Below, in pieces: positions 26,878-35,969 of a stretch of 64,000 nt of DNA (position 1 is the stretch's first letter; every line of letters starts with the position of its first letter). The notes under the pieces were generated by a model. That model did no database searches and was not told where the DNA came from. It saw only the letters and a program-made list of their open reading frames with translations. Origin of the DNA: an uncultured Thermoguttaceae bacterium (GTDB taxonomy: Bacteria > Planctomycetota > Planctomycetia > Pirellulales > Thermoguttaceae); NCBI GenBank assembly GCA_938042245.1, contig CALIRO010000002.1:62001-126000 (forward strand), read 5' to 3'. A program made the translations under genes and the position numbers.

Positions 26878-28455
26878 TTATGGGTTGGGATGTTCTGGGG
26901 ATGGGTTTTGGGATTGAGGGATGGGAGGGGTGTTGGGGGCGGGAGCGGGGGGGCCGGTGGCTGCTAACATCAGTTCATGTTCTGTCCACTCCGTAGCAGG
27001 CCGGACCTCGACCAATCGGCCCCGACACATCACCCCAATCCGGTCGCAAACGCCCAGCAGTTCTGAAAGGCTGCTACTTACCATCAGAACGGCTTTCGGG
27101 GGGCGTGCTTGGGAGGGGCTACCGGTTACCAGCTCGTCGAGCAATTGGTAGATTTGTGCTTTACTGCCCACGTCGATGCCGCGGGTGGGCTCGTCCAGAA
27201 GCAGCAGATCGACATCGGCATGGAGCAAGCGGGCCAGGGCCACCTTCTGCTGGTTACCGCCTGAAAGGGTGCTAACCGGTTGCCAGGGGGATCGGCACTG
27301 GATGGGCACTTTTTGGATCCAAGGCAGACAGGCCTGGGCTTGGCGAGCAGGCCAGACGAAAAAGCCTATTCCGAGGCCTTCCAGTCGGGCGAGGGTGATA
27401 TTATCGGCCAGAGAAAGGCTGGCTGCCAGGCCTTCCTGTTTTCGGTCTTCGCTCAGGTAGCCGACGCCCTGGCGCCAGCGCTGGGGAGGGTCGGCCAGGC
27501 CGGTCCAAAGCCCGATGCGAATTTTGCCCGCTTGCACCGGAGCCAGACCAAAAATTGCTCGGAGCAATTCGGTTCGGCCGGCGCCAACCAGGCCGGCAAT
27601 TCCCAGGATTTCGCCTCGGCGGAGTTGGAGGCTAACCGCCCAGGGTTTGGCCAAACCGGAAAGCTCCTGGATTTCTAAAAGGACTTCTCCGGGCTGACGG
27701 CGGCTCCGGGGATAAAGCTCCCGGATCTGCCGACCTACCATCATCGCCACGATCTGATCGATGCTGGTTTGGTTAGTCTGTCCGGTACCGACGGTTTGGC
27801 CATCCCGCAGCACGGTAAACCGATCGCTGATCTGCTGGACTTCTTCGAGAAAGTGGGAGATATATATAATCGAATGTCCACTATCCCTCAAACGGCGAAT
27901 CAGGCAGAACAGTTTCGGTACTTCCTGCTGGCTCAGGCTGCTGGTAGGCTCATCCAGAATAAGCACCCGGCAGTCCATAGCCATGGCTCGGGCAATTTCC
28001 ACCATCTGCTGCTGGGCTACGGAAAGTGCCCGAACCGGTTTGTCCAACGGGATGTCGGTAACTTGCAAGGCGGCCAAGGCGGCTGCCGCTTGCTGATGCA
28101 TTTTTTTCCATAGGATCCAGGGCCCCCAGGACGGCTCGATACCCAAGAGGATATTTTCCATGACCGACAGATGGCCAGCCAAGGAAAGTTCCTGATAGAT
28201 CATGGCGATTCCCGATCGCCGCGCATGAAGCGGACTGCCGGGGGTAAACGGTCGGCCATCGAGCCAGATCTGGCCTTGGTCCGGCAGCACTGCCCCGGAA
28301 AGGACTTTCATCAGAGTGCTTTTCCCCGCTCCGTTTTCACCGACCAAGGCATGGACTTCCCCTGCACGGACCGAAAGATTCACCCCTCGCAGGGCCCAGG
28401 TCGCCCCGAATCGCTTATGCACATCCTGCATCTGCAAACGAGTTGCTATTGCCAT
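26878..28455 (-). CDS. rbsA: sugar ABC transporter ATP-binding protein, tandem ABC domains
   Basis: 525 aa with two nucleotide-binding domains, as expected for the CUT2 family. Domain 1: Walker A GENGAGKST, an SVAQQQMVEIARA signature and Walker B LILDEPTSSL. Domain 2: the degenerate Walker A GLVGAGRTE typical of the second half of RbsA, LSGGNQQKVALARLL and LLLDEPTRGIDVG. The last 30 residues are Pro/Ala/Asn-rich and unusual for the family. AGGAGC precedes the ATG. It lies 166 bases after rbsB and 162 before rbsC on the same strand, so the three are likely one transcript even though the gaps are wider than usual. Confidence 0.95.
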   Translation of the reverse strand: MAIATRLQMQDVHKRFGATWALRGVNLSVRAGEVHALVGENGAGKSTLMKVLSGAVLPDQGQIWLDGRPFTPGSPLHARRSGIAMIYQELSLAGHLSVMENILLGIEPSWGPWILWKKMHQQAAAALAALQVTDIPLDKPVRALSVAQQQMVEIARAMAMDCRVLILDEPTSSLSQQEVPKLFCLIRRLRDSGHSIIYISHFLEEVQQISDRFTVLRDGQTVGTGQTNQTSIDQIVAMMVGRQIRELYPRSRRQPGEVLLEIQELSGLAKPWAVSLQLRRGEILGIAGLVGAGRTELLRAIFGLAPVQAGKIRIGLWTGLADPPQRWRQGVGYLSEDRKQEGLAASLSLADNITLARLEGLGIGFFVWPARQAQACLPWIQKVPIQCRSPWQPVSTLSGGNQQKVALARLLHADVDLLLLDEPTRGIDVGSKAQIYQLLDELVTGSPSQARPPKAVLMVSSSLSELLGVCDRIGVMCRGRLVEVRPATEWTEHELMLAATGPPAPAPNTPPIPQSQNPSPEHPNP

Positions 28456-28621
28456 CCGCTTGCTCCTGGAGGCTGAGGAGACGGCAAAAACGTTTGCTTG
28501 GCCCCGATGGCGTGGACCGACCGCTGAATGGCCCCGATGCGCTAGACCGGACTAATCCCTTCGGAAGGACAACCGTCGAGATTTTTCAGCATGGTCGGGT
28601 TGCAACCTCCCTTGGCTGGTT

Positions 28622-29626
28622 TCAATCCTTCAGGCCGACCAATTTCCGGATTTCTGGGTCCTGCTCCAAACGCTGTTTGGTAACCACCTGGACACCAGTA
28701 TCGTAGAACTTTTCCACCGGTTCGCCTCGCAGATGTTTCACGAGCACCTCCACTGCCATATAACCCATTTTGTAAGGATTCTGAACTACCAGGGCGTCAA
28801 TCTGATCTTTCTGAAGGGCTTCGATCAGCCGAGGAGTAAAATCAAATCCCACAACACGCACTTGAATCTGTACGCCGCTTTTAGCTAGGTCTTGGAGGGC
28901 TTCCAGGACTCCCATGGTGGACCGATCGTTGCAGGCGAAAATGCCGTCCAGTTCGAGACGGCCCTGTTTGACCAGGCTTTCTAGGGTATTCAGGGCGGTT
29001 TTTTTGCACCCGGCTACGGTGGCGTCTTCGGCGTGGGGATGGGCCACTACGGTAAGTCCGGCTGCTTGGGCGGCCTCCAAAAAACCTTTGGCCCTTGCTT
29101 CGGTGCTTCCGGTGCCTTGGACAAACCGCATACACATCACCCGCCTTTTGCCGCCCAGAAGTTTGGCCAGATGCTCCCCGCCGATCCGACCACCTTGTTC
29201 ATTGTTGGAGGCGACAAAACTGACATAGGCATCGCTATCCAACTCCGAATCGAACACGACCACCGGTACCCCAGCGCGGACGGCATTCTCTACGGGTTTG
29301 CGAGAGGCTTTGCGATCCAGCGGGGCAATGGCCACGCCGTGAACGCCTCGGCTTACCATGTTTTCTAGGATGCTATTTTGAGCGGCATGATCGGTCTCGG
29401 TGAGCGGACCTTGCCAGTCCATCTGCACACCCAGCGCGGCAGCAGCAGCCCGGGCACCCTGTTCCACCGTACCCCAAAAGTCTTCGCCCATGCTTTTGGG
29501 AATGACGGCGATAGTAAGTGGCTGGGCTTTTTGGCCACAGCCGCTCAGAAGCCACCATACCGCCACCGCTCCCAGAATCCCCGCTTTCCAAAACCCAATC
29601 CCCAATTGCCCACGAAAGCGTTTCAT
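28622..29626 (-). CDS. rbsB: sugar-binding lipoprotein of the ABC importer
   Basis: 334 aa. The N-terminus (KAGILGAVAVWWLLSGCG) ends in the lipobox LSGC, so the binding protein is anchored by lipid, and the mature part starts with TIAVIPKSMGEDFWGTVEQGA. It belongs to the RbsB periplasmic-binding family: VAIAPLDRKAS, VVVFDSELDSD, GTGSTEARAKGFLEAA, GIFACNDRSTMGVLEAL and the closing QNPYKMGYMAVEVLVKHL. It is first of the rbsB-A-C operon with AAGGAG before the ATG. No rbsK, rbsD or LacI-type regulator is present in the window, so the sugar kinase must be elsewhere. Confidence 0.93.
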   Translation of the reverse strand: MKRFRGQLGIGFWKAGILGAVAVWWLLSGCGQKAQPLTIAVIPKSMGEDFWGTVEQGARAAAAALGVQMDWQGPLTETDHAAQNSILENMVSRGVHGVAIAPLDRKASRKPVENAVRAGVPVVVFDSELDSDAYVSFVASNNEQGGRIGGEHLAKLLGGKRRVMCMRFVQGTGSTEARAKGFLEAAQAAGLTVVAHPHAEDATVAGCKKTALNTLESLVKQGRLELDGIFACNDRSTMGVLEALQDLAKSGVQIQVRVVGFDFTPRLIEALQKDQIDALVVQNPYKMGYMAVEVLVKHLRGEPVEKFYDTGVQVVTKQRLEQDPEIRKLVGLKD

Positions 29627-29993
29627 CTCTGCTGGCTCCTTAGGTGGTAAAGTGTAGAAAAATCCCCAGGCCGGGCCATACCCAAGGTTCGCCTACCCAA
29701 GCAAAGCCACCTACCCTAAAAATAAGACTTTCTACCCAACCCCCCCTTATTTCCAGTGGGTCCTTAGCAAAAGGACTGACCGAACCTTTTGGGGGGCCTT
29801 AGAAGCTTAAAGAGTCCCGAAGGTTAAGTAAAATTGTATTCTCTGGAAGGCTAAAAAACTACCCAGACAGCCCTCTTGGACCGAGATAAGAAAAGCGTCC
29901 TCCTGTACCCAGAGACGAAGACGAATAAGTGCCTCTAAGGGGAGGGCCGCTTGTGCTGAAGTTTCCAAAGCAATCGGCTCTGCTGGGGTGATC
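29627..29993. other. intergenic region upstream of rbsB
   Basis: 367 bases between the greA end and the rbsB start, both on the minus strand; it should contain the rbs promoter. A run of Cs (29740-29747) and a GGGGGGCC tract (29791-29798) recall the short G/C-run repeats. A 92-codon minus-strand frame (29807-30085) overlaps the end of greA in another frame and is not supported. No operator-like palindrome was recognised. Confidence 0.5.
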
Positions 29994-30494
29994 TTATGGG
30001 TTGTGTCCGGGAGAGTCCGAAGAGCTGTAGCGGATTTGAAGGATTTCCAGTCGTAGGAGGCCGGCCGGGACCTGAATTTCGGCAATCTCTCCCACCCGTT
30101 TGCCCACCAGCCCTTGGGCTAACGGACAGGTGATCAGAATCTTGTTGGCATTGGGATCATCTTCACCCGCCCCAACCAAGGTGAACTCTTCTTCTTCGCC
30201 GGCATCCAGGTCTTTGACCCGAACGGTCGCTCCCAAAGCCACCCGGTCTCGGGGCATCTGTTCGGGATCGACCAAATAGGCCCGAGCCAACCGGTCCCGA
30301 TAGTCCCGGATGCGGGCTTCCAGCAGCAATCGGGCCTCTTGGCTGAATTGATATTCGGCGTTTTCGCTCAAATCGCCCTCTTCGCGGGCCTTCGCCAGGC
30401 GGTCTAAAACCTTCGGCAATTCCACCGTTTCGAGATGCCGAAGCTCGGCTTTGAGCTTTTCATAGCCCGCACGGGTCATCGGAATCCGATCCAT
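29994..30494 (-). CDS. greA: transcription elongation factor GreA
   Basis: 166 aa from the ATG at 30494 (MDRIPMTRAGYEKL), with AGAAAGGAGC upstream on the minus strand; an in-frame start 21 bases earlier lacks this. GreA rescues backtracked RNA polymerase by stimulating transcript cleavage. The N-terminal coiled coil carries the acidic tip EARELGDLSENAEY in the form REEGDLSENAEYQ. The C-terminal FKBP-like domain has VRVKDLDAGEEEEFTLVGAGEDD and SPLAQGLVGK in the form CPLAQGLVGKRVGE. The length is normal. It is a single gene, divergent from the V-ATPase operon. Confidence 0.95.
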   Translation of the reverse strand: MDRIPMTRAGYEKLKAELRHLETVELPKVLDRLAKAREEGDLSENAEYQFSQEARLLLEARIRDYRDRLARAYLVDPEQMPRDRVALGATVRVKDLDAGEEEEFTLVGAGEDDPNANKILITCPLAQGLVGKRVGEIAEIQVPAGLLRLEILQIRYSSSDSPGHNP

Positions 30495-30945
30495 AAAGAA
30501 GCTCCTTTCTGGCACTTTTCTATTTTGCCTGAATATGATAATTTAGATATTTTATTATTGTTTTGGAACCCATCCTGTGGAGAGGCTTCCATTTGGGTAG
30601 TTGATTTTGGCATCCCGAAGAAAGGAGAAGGTCAGAGACTGGGGGTGGTCTCCTTGTTCGCCAAAAGGGTGAATTGGGCCCTTCCGAGCCCGTTACCCCC
30701 AATATTAAAAGGGGAGTTGATACCCCCTTTCGGAGGGTTTTTGAGCGGTACAAATGCACCTCGCTCACCTCCCCCCGCCCTCCGATCCTAGGCGAAATCT
30801 CCCAGATTTCTCTATTCGGAGAACCTTTCCAAGCTAGGATAGCGTAAAAGAAAGTTATGCATTAGGAAAAGTTCGTCAGATAGTGCTAGCTTGGGAAACT
30901 TGCCGAGGAGAAAATTCCCGGCTCTATTCGGCAAAGGGGATATCG
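30495..30945. other. divergent region between greA and the V-ATPase operon
   Basis: 451 bases that should hold both promoters. Seen: G/C-run elements at 30696-30714 and 30723-30740 (CCCCC...GGGGAGTTGATACCCCC) and, close to the operon, a long inverted repeat TTTCCAAGCTAG (30826-30837) / CTAGCTTGGGAAA (30886-30898), 12 bp with one bulged base and a 48-base loop. The last feature would fall in the 5' leader of atpE and could be regulatory. No clear -35/-10 pair was identified. Confidence 0.5.
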
Positions 30946-31650
30946 ATGTCTGGTCGAGAATATACGAAAAGGATGGAGGTCATGACTGCTACGTTAGAGA
31001 CGTTCGTGGAACGATTGAAAGCGGATGGAGTGGAGGCAGGTCGTCAGGCGGCTGAGGCGATTCGTCGTCAAGCCGAGCAACAAGCCGCCCAACGTCTTCA
31101 GGAAGCCGAGGCCGAGGCCCAACGGATCCTTGCCGCAGCGCAGGCGGAACGAGAAAAGATCCTGGCTCGGACCCAGACCGAACTTCGACTGGCAGCCCGG
31201 GATACCCTGCATCGGCTCCGGGAAGCTTTGGAAAAGGCCCTTCAGCAGGTGCTTCTGCAGGCAGCAGAACGCCACTTTCAAGAGGAAACCTTTCTCCGGG
31301 AGTTGATCCGGGAGGTGGTCTGTCAGTATGCCAAAGCCGACGCCGATCACCAGGATCTGATCACCATTAACCTTTCGGAGCAGATGCGGCGGCGATTGAG
31401 CGATTGGGCCATCGGCGCCTTCCATAATCCAGATTGCCCGCAGGAATTGACCGTGGAGTTGCACGGGGCCCTGAGGGGAGCGGGTTTTGAGTATCGGCTT
31501 TCGGGCGGTACGGTGGAAGTTACTCCCCAATCGGTGATGCAGGTGCTCTTGGAGATGGTCTCTCCGGAGCTACAGAAGTTGCTTCAAGAGGTGAAGGAGG
31601 AGGCGGTTTCTGGGAAAGTAGGCTCCCAGCAGACGGCAGCGGTGGCCTAA
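30946..31650 (+). CDS. atpE: V-type ATP synthase subunit E (peripheral stalk)
   Basis: 234 aa from ATG 30946, with AAAGGGG six to seven bases upstream; other in-frame ATGs at 30973 and 30982 lack properly spaced sites. Subunit E forms, with G, the peripheral stalk that holds the catalytic head still. The first half is a long charged, Ala/Glu/Gln-rich coiled coil (AAEAIRRQAEQQAAQRLQEA), the second a globular domain (QDLITINLSEQMRRRL). Position as first gene of an E-DUF2764-A-B-D-I-K cluster and this architecture make the call firm although sequence conservation in E is low. A 195-base gap with a small inverted repeat follows. Confidence 0.85.
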   Translation: MSGREYTKRMEVMTATLETFVERLKADGVEAGRQAAEAIRRQAEQQAAQRLQEAEAEAQRILAAAQAEREKILARTQTELRLAARDTLHRLREALEKALQQVLLQAAERHFQEETFLRELIREVVCQYAKADADHQDLITINLSEQMRRRLSDWAIGAFHNPDCPQELTVELHGALRGAGFEYRLSGGTVEVTPQSVMQVLLEMVSPELQKLLQEVKEEAVSGKVGSQQTAAVA

Positions 31651-31709
31651 AAAAACGGAAAGCTTTTGCCTGAGTGGCAGAAGGCGCTCTACCGGGTATA
31701 TCCCTACCA

Positions 31710-31796
31710 GCCTATCCCAAAAAGCAACCCGCCCTGTTTTAAAATCCCTAATTTTCCAGGCTGTTCTGGATTATCAAGATTCTTTTTGGGATAGGC
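31710..31796. repeat. 87-bp element bounded by perfect 15-bp inverted repeats
   Basis: GCCTATCCCAAAAAG (31710-31724) is the exact reverse complement of CTTTTTGGGATAGGC (31782-31796); TACC/GGTA outside extends the pairing with one bulge. It sits between atpE and the DUF2764 gene. It could be a miniature mobile element or a long hairpin lowering transcription downstream. Only one copy was seen in the window. Confidence 0.75.
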
Positions 31797-31845
31797 GGTA
31801 CGCCAGCAACGGAGGGGAACGGTTTTTTCCATCCAAGGAGCGGCA

Positions 31846-32553
31846 ATGGCCGGGAATCTGTATTATTTACTGGCTACACTGCCCAGTTTAGGGGAACTGG
31901 GAACCAGTCCGCCGATGGGCTTTTCGGAGCTGCTGGATCGGCTTGGTCGTTCCAGTCGGTATGGGCGTTTGGCAGGACTGGTTTTTCTTTCGGATGATCT
32001 ATTGCAACGGGAGGCCTTTTTGGCTGGCCAACTGCAGGAGCCCCAACCGGCCGTGTTGGAGATCGCTCAAATTCGGAATGAATCCCCCCTTCCGGAGTTT
32101 TTGTTTCCCCCAGAAGATACTAAAATCGGGCGTCGGGCCTTGCAAACCGATCAGGTATGGGCTGCCTATTTTCGCCATGTTATCCATATTGCCCAAATTG
32201 AAAACTCTCCATTCCTAGATCGGTGGGCTCGTATGGAGGTCTCCCTTCGCAACGCCTTGGCCCAGCAACGGGCTAAACGCCTCGGCCTAGAACCCACCGA
32301 GTATCTGGTAGCCCAAGAATTCACCGACCCGGAAGCCGACTTTACCGACATGCTCCGGCAGTGGGCCACTGCGCCGACGCCGCTGGCCGGTTGGCGGGTG
32401 GTCCTCCAGCACCGATGGCATTGGTGCCGGGCCAATGAAGCCTGGTTCAGTTTTACCGAAGATGAACTTTTAGTGTATGCGGTGCGTCTTCTGCTGCTTT
32501 GTCAATGGCATCGCAGCAGCCAAGAAGAGGCCGCCCTGACTGCCAAAACATAA
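31846..32553 (+). CDS. DUF2764 family protein of the V-ATPase operon
   Basis: 235 aa with AAGGAG before ATG 31846. It starts AGNLYYLLATLPSLGELG, the N-terminal pattern of the DUF2764 family. That family is encoded between E and A in bacterial V-ATPase operons of Chlamydiae, Bacteroidetes and relatives that have no recognisable subunit C. The protein is mostly helical (FRHVIHIAQIENSPFLDRWARMEVSLRNALAQQRAKRL), which would suit a rotor-stator socket role like that of subunit C; that role is inference. It has no signal peptide or membrane segment. Confidence 0.82.
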   Translation: MAGNLYYLLATLPSLGELGTSPPMGFSELLDRLGRSSRYGRLAGLVFLSDDLLQREAFLAGQLQEPQPAVLEIAQIRNESPLPEFLFPPEDTKIGRRALQTDQVWAAYFRHVIHIAQIENSPFLDRWARMEVSLRNALAQQRAKRLGLEPTEYLVAQEFTDPEADFTDMLRQWATAPTPLAGWRVVLQHRWHWCRANEAWFSFTEDELLVYAVRLLLLCQWHRSSQEEAALTAKT

Positions 32554-32578
32554 CTCCCTAGGAGCGTGGACCCAGGAT

Positions 32579-32686
32579 TGGTCGCTGCCGCCCAAGCGGC
32601 ACTCCAGAATAAATCAACAAGCACAGAAAACTGGGTTCCTGCTTTGGCAGGAATGCCGTGGTACACCATTCGGCTGAAGTGGTACC
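32579..32686 (+). repeat. left-truncated MITE-like element inside the V-ATPase operon
   Basis: The right end CATTCGGCTGAAGTGGTACC (32667-32686) matches the right terminal inverted repeats at 46203 and 54241, and the interior (CTGCCGCCCAAGCGGC, CCTGCTTTGGCAGGAATG) matches theirs. The left end is missing. It lies between the DUF2764 gene and atpA. Confidence 0.75.
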
Positions 32687-32722
32687 TAAACTCCTTTCCA
32701 TTGAAGGAAACTTCCAATCGCC

Positions 32723-34492
32723 ATGGCTACCCAACTGGAACAAGCCGTCTCAAAAACCGTCAATGCCAAAATCTTGGCCGTCTATGGGAACCTCGTCATG
32801 GTGGAGGCCGAGGGCCGAGTCGTGCAGAACTCGGTGGCCTACTGCATCCGCTCGGATGGGGTTCGGCTTCTGAGCGAGGTGATCCGGGTGCGAGGCCAAG
32901 TGGCCGACTTGCAGGTCTTTGAGGAAACCCGGGGCCTCAAAGTCGGCGATCCTGTGGAATTAACCGACCAAATGCTTTCGGTGGATTTAGGGCCAGGGCT
33001 TTTGGGCCAAATTTACGATGGCCTGCAAAATCCTTTGCCGGAGGTGGCCAAACAAGCCGGCTACTTCCTGAAACCAGGCATGTACCTGCCGGCCCTCTCG
33101 ACGGAAAAACGCTGGGACTTTACGCCGAAGGTTACTGTAGGCCAGCGGGTCCGGGCGGCCGACACCTTGGGCACGGTGCCTGAGGGGATCTTCGAGCACT
33201 GCATTATGGTACCGTTCGGCTGGCGGGGGGAATATGTGGTCGAACAGATTGCTCCGGCGGGCAGTTACACGGTCAATCAGGAGATTGCGGTGCTTCGGGA
33301 TGGGCAGGGGCAGCGGCATTCGGTCTGCATGCAGCAGCGCTGGCCGGTCAAACGGCCTCTGATGGTTTGCCGACGCCGCCTGATGCCAGAAGAACCGCTG
33401 GTTACCCGGGTGCGGATCATCGACTCGATGTTTCCGGTAGTGCGAGGCGGCACCTATTGCATTCCGGGGCCGTTCGGGGCAGGAAAAACCGTCTTGCAGC
33501 AAATCACCTCTCGCCATGCGGAGATCGACGTGGTCATTATTGCCGCCTGCGGGGAACGAGCCGGCGAAGTGGTCGAAACCCTTCGGGATTTCCCCAAACT
33601 GATCGACCCTCGGACCGGTCGAACTTTGATGGAACGCACCGTGATTATTGTCAACACGTCGGCCATGCCGGTGGCTGCCCGAGAGGCTTCCGTATATACG
33701 GCAGCCACCATTGGGGAATACTATCGGCAGATGGGCCTGCATGTGTTGCTTTTGGCAGATTCGACTTCCCGATGGGCGCAGGCAATGCGGGAGCTATCTG
33801 GCCGATTGGAGGAAATCCCCGGCGAAGAGGCCTTTCCCGCCTATTTGGAAAGCCGAATTGCTGCCTTCTATGAACGGGCCGGCGCCATCGAACTCAACGA
33901 CGGCCGAGTCGGTTCGCTTACCATTGGTGGTACAGTCAGCCCTGCCGGCGGCAACTTCGAAGAACCGGTTACCCAAGGCACCCTCAAAGTGGTCGGCGCC
34001 TTCCATGGGCTTTCGCGCGCTCGAAGCGATGCACGCCGCTATCCGGCCATCGACCCGCTGGAATCCTGGAGCAAATATCCCGGCATTATTCCGCAAGCGG
34101 ACATGGTGAAGATGCGTCGGCTCCTGCACCAAGGCAACGAAATCCGTCAGATGATGACGGTGGTGGGCGAAGAAGGCACTTCCCTAGAGGATTTCATTAT
34201 TGCTCTGAAAGCCGACTTTTTCGATAACTGTTACTTGCAACAAAATGCGTTCGATCCGGTCGATGGGGCAACGCCTGCCCATCGGCAGCGGTTTGCCTTC
34301 CGCAAAGCCATGGAGGTGGCGGATATGGAGCTGGACGCCCACGACAAAGCGGAGGCACGCCGGATGATGTTCGAGATTTCCGATCTGTTCCGGAATTGGA
34401 ACTACGCGGCAGAGGGAACAGAAGAATACAATCGCTGGCTCCAAGCCATTGACCAGTTCATCGCATCGAAAGGACGCACAGGCCATGCGTAA
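32723..34492 (+). CDS. atpA: V-type ATP synthase catalytic subunit A
   Basis: 589 aa. It is the ATP-hydrolysing or ATP-forming subunit of the V1/A1 head. Seen: the N-terminal beta barrel, the A-specific non-homologous region ([23 protein letters not shown]), Walker A GPFGAGKT (249-256), [15 protein letters not shown], the Walker-B-like strand [20 protein letters not shown], and [20 protein letters not shown]. The length is that of bacterial and archaeal A subunits. GAAGGAAA lies 14 bases before ATG 32723. Its last codons overlap the start of atpB by 8 bases, so A and B are translationally coupled, as expected for partners needed in equal amounts. Confidence 0.97.
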   Translation: MATQLEQAVSKTVNAKILAVYGNLVMVEAEGRVVQNSVAYCIRSDGVRLLSEVIRVRGQVADLQVFEETRGLKVGDPVELTDQMLSVDLGPGLLGQIYDGLQNPLPEVAKQAGYFLKPGMYLPALSTEKRWDFTPKVTVGQRVRAADTLGTVPEGIFEHCIMVPFGWRGEYVVEQIAPAGSYTVNQEIAVLRDGQGQRHSVCMQQRWPVKRPLMVCRRRLMPEEPLVTRVRIIDSMFPVVRGGTYCIPGPFGAGKTVLQQITSRHAEIDVVIIAACGERAGEVVETLRDFPKLIDPRTGRTLMERTVIIVNTSAMPVAAREASVYTAATIGEYYRQMGLHVLLLADSTSRWAQAMRELSGRLEEIPGEEAFPAYLESRIAAFYERAGAIELNDGRVGSLTIGGTVSPAGGNFEEPVTQGTLKVVGAFHGLSRARSDARRYPAIDPLESWSKYPGIIPQADMVKMRRLLHQGNEIRQMMTVVGEEGTSLEDFIIALKADFFDNCYLQQNAFDPVDGATPAHRQRFAFRKAMEVADMELDAHDKAEARRMMFEISDLFRNWNYAAEGTEEYNRWLQAIDQFIASKGRTGHA

Positions 34493-35852
34493 GTACTTCG
34501 ACGCCATTCGGCGCATTGCCGGCAATGTGGTTACGGTGCAAGCCACCGGGGTAGGCTATGACGAGCTGGCCGTCATCGAGTCGGCCCATGGGGAATCGTT
34601 GGCGCAGGTGATTCGGCTGGAAGGCCAGCATGTGAGCCTGCAGATTTTTTCCGGTTCCCAAGGCGTTTCCAATAATGACCGAGTGCGGTTTTTGCGCCGT
34701 CCGATGGAGGTTACGTTTTCGGAGGATTTGTTCGGTCGGGTATTTGACGGATCGGGTCGGCCTCGGGACGATCGGCCCATGCCCACCGGTCGGCGCGTGC
34801 CGATCGGCACTCCGCCGGTCAACCCAGTTATGCGCCACATGCCGGACAAAATGATCCATACCGGCATCCCCATGATCGATGTGTTTAATTCGCTCGTAGA
34901 ATCGCAGAAGATTCCGATCTTTTCCGTGGCAGGCGAACCGTATAATGAACTTTTGGCCCGCATCGGCATGCAAGCCAACGCCGACATCATCATCCTGGGC
35001 GGCATGGGCCTTCGGCATGACGATTATCTGAAGTTCTGGCGCACCTTCGAGCAGGGCGGCGTGTTGGGCCGTACCATTATGTTCATCCATACCGCCGCCG
35101 ACCCCGTGGTCGAATGCCTCATGGTGCCGGATCTGTGCCTGGCGGTGGGCGAACAGTTCGCCCTGCAAGGCCGACGCGTCCTCGTGCTGCTAACAGATAT
35201 GACCGCCTTTTCCGACGCCCTGAAAGAAATCTCCATCATTATGGAGCAGATCCCCTCCAACCGGGGCTATCCGGGCGATCTTTATACTCAGTTGGCCCGC
35301 CGTTATGAAAAAGCCGTCGATCTGGAAGGCGCAGGCTCCATGACCATCCTGGCCTGTGTTACCATGCCCGGCGACGATGTTACCCACCCGGTGCCCGACA
35401 ATACCGGATATATCACCGAGGGACAATTCTACCTGCGCAACGGCCGGATCGAACCGTTCGGATCGCTTTCCCGGCTCAAACAACAGGTCAACGGCAAAAC
35501 CCGAAACGACCACCGGGCCATTATGGACGCATGTATCCAACTGTACGCCCTTTGCCGTGAAAGCCGAGAAAAACGCGATATGGGCTTCGAAATGTCCGCC
35601 TGGGATAAAAAACTCCTAAAATACGGTGAACTGTTTGAAGAACAAATCATGGACCTGGCGGTCAATATCCCGCTATTTGAGGCGTTGGATCGGTGCTGGG
35701 CCATTTTGGCCGAGTGCTTCGAACCCGCCGAAACCGGCATCCGCCGGGCGCTGATCGACGAACACTGGCCTAAACCACGAATCACCACCGCCCCAACCCC
35801 CAAAGAAAAACCAGCCGAAAAAGCCGGCACCAAACAACTGGCACCCGCTTGA
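34485..35852 (+). CDS. atpB: V-type ATP synthase regulatory subunit B
   Basis: 455 aa from ATG 34485, which overlaps the atpA stop (ATGCGTAA). B alternates with A in the hexameric head and contributes to nucleotide binding without hydrolysing ATP. It has the B-type glycine loop [16 protein letters not shown] in place of a Walker A, the strand [21 protein letters not shown] and [20 protein letters not shown]. Ser/Arg-rich signatures ([15 protein letters not shown]) match the family. The C-terminal 25 residues are Pro/Lys/Ala-rich. A 349-base gap with repeats separates it from atpD. Confidence 0.96.
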   Translation: MRKYFDAIRRIAGNVVTVQATGVGYDELAVIESAHGESLAQVIRLEGQHVSLQIFSGSQGVSNNDRVRFLRRPMEVTFSEDLFGRVFDGSGRPRDDRPMPTGRRVPIGTPPVNPVMRHMPDKMIHTGIPMIDVFNSLVESQKIPIFSVAGEPYNELLARIGMQANADIIILGGMGLRHDDYLKFWRTFEQGGVLGRTIMFIHTAADPVVECLMVPDLCLAVGEQFALQGRRVLVLLTDMTAFSDALKEISIIMEQIPSNRGYPGDLYTQLARRYEKAVDLEGAGSMTILACVTMPGDDVTHPVPDNTGYITEGQFYLRNGRIEPFGSLSRLKQQVNGKTRNDHRAIMDACIQLYALCRESREKRDMGFEMSAWDKKLLKYGELFEEQIMDLAVNIPLFEALDRCWAILAECFEPAETGIRRALIDEHWPKPRITTAPTPKEKPAEKAGTKQLAPA

Positions 35853-35880
35853 TGGCTACCCTTTGCCAAAAGGCCGCCAG

Positions 35881-35915
35881 CAGACCTTCACAAAACAGAC
35901 CTTCACAAAACAGAC
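35881..35915 (+). repeat. 15-bp tandem repeat, 2.3 copies
   Basis: CAGACCTTCACAAAA is repeated at 35881-35895 and 35896-35910 and begins a third time. The copies are perfect. It lies 29 bases after the atpB stop. Confidence 0.9.
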
Positions 35916-35942
35916 TAAGCCAAAGCAGATTAACACAAAACC

Positions 35943-35969
35943 GTCATTCCCGCGGAACCGAGAATCCAG
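35943..35969 (+). repeat. REP-like ATTCCC...GGAAT palindrome
   Basis: This 27-base sequence, starting GTCATTCCCGCGGAA, matches 42434-42460 at 25 of 27 positions. The core resembles the widespread ATTCCCNNNNNNNNGGGAAT class of small bacterial repeats, here with the second arm decayed (GAGAATCC). Confidence 0.6.

Noticed and set aside
29807-30085. 92-codon minus-strand frame overlapping the greA end
   Set aside because: It reads through the greA C-terminus in another frame and shows no family pattern.
31660-31710. Stretch GCCTGAGTGGCAGAAGGCGC resembling the D-arm of tRNA-Ser
   Set aside because: No anticodon stem, variable arm or T-arm with GGTTCGAATCC follows, and the acceptor ends do not pair.
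35881-35915. Possible start of a CRISPR array
   Set aside because: Repeats are 15 bp with no spacers and only 2.3 copies; no cas gene is near.
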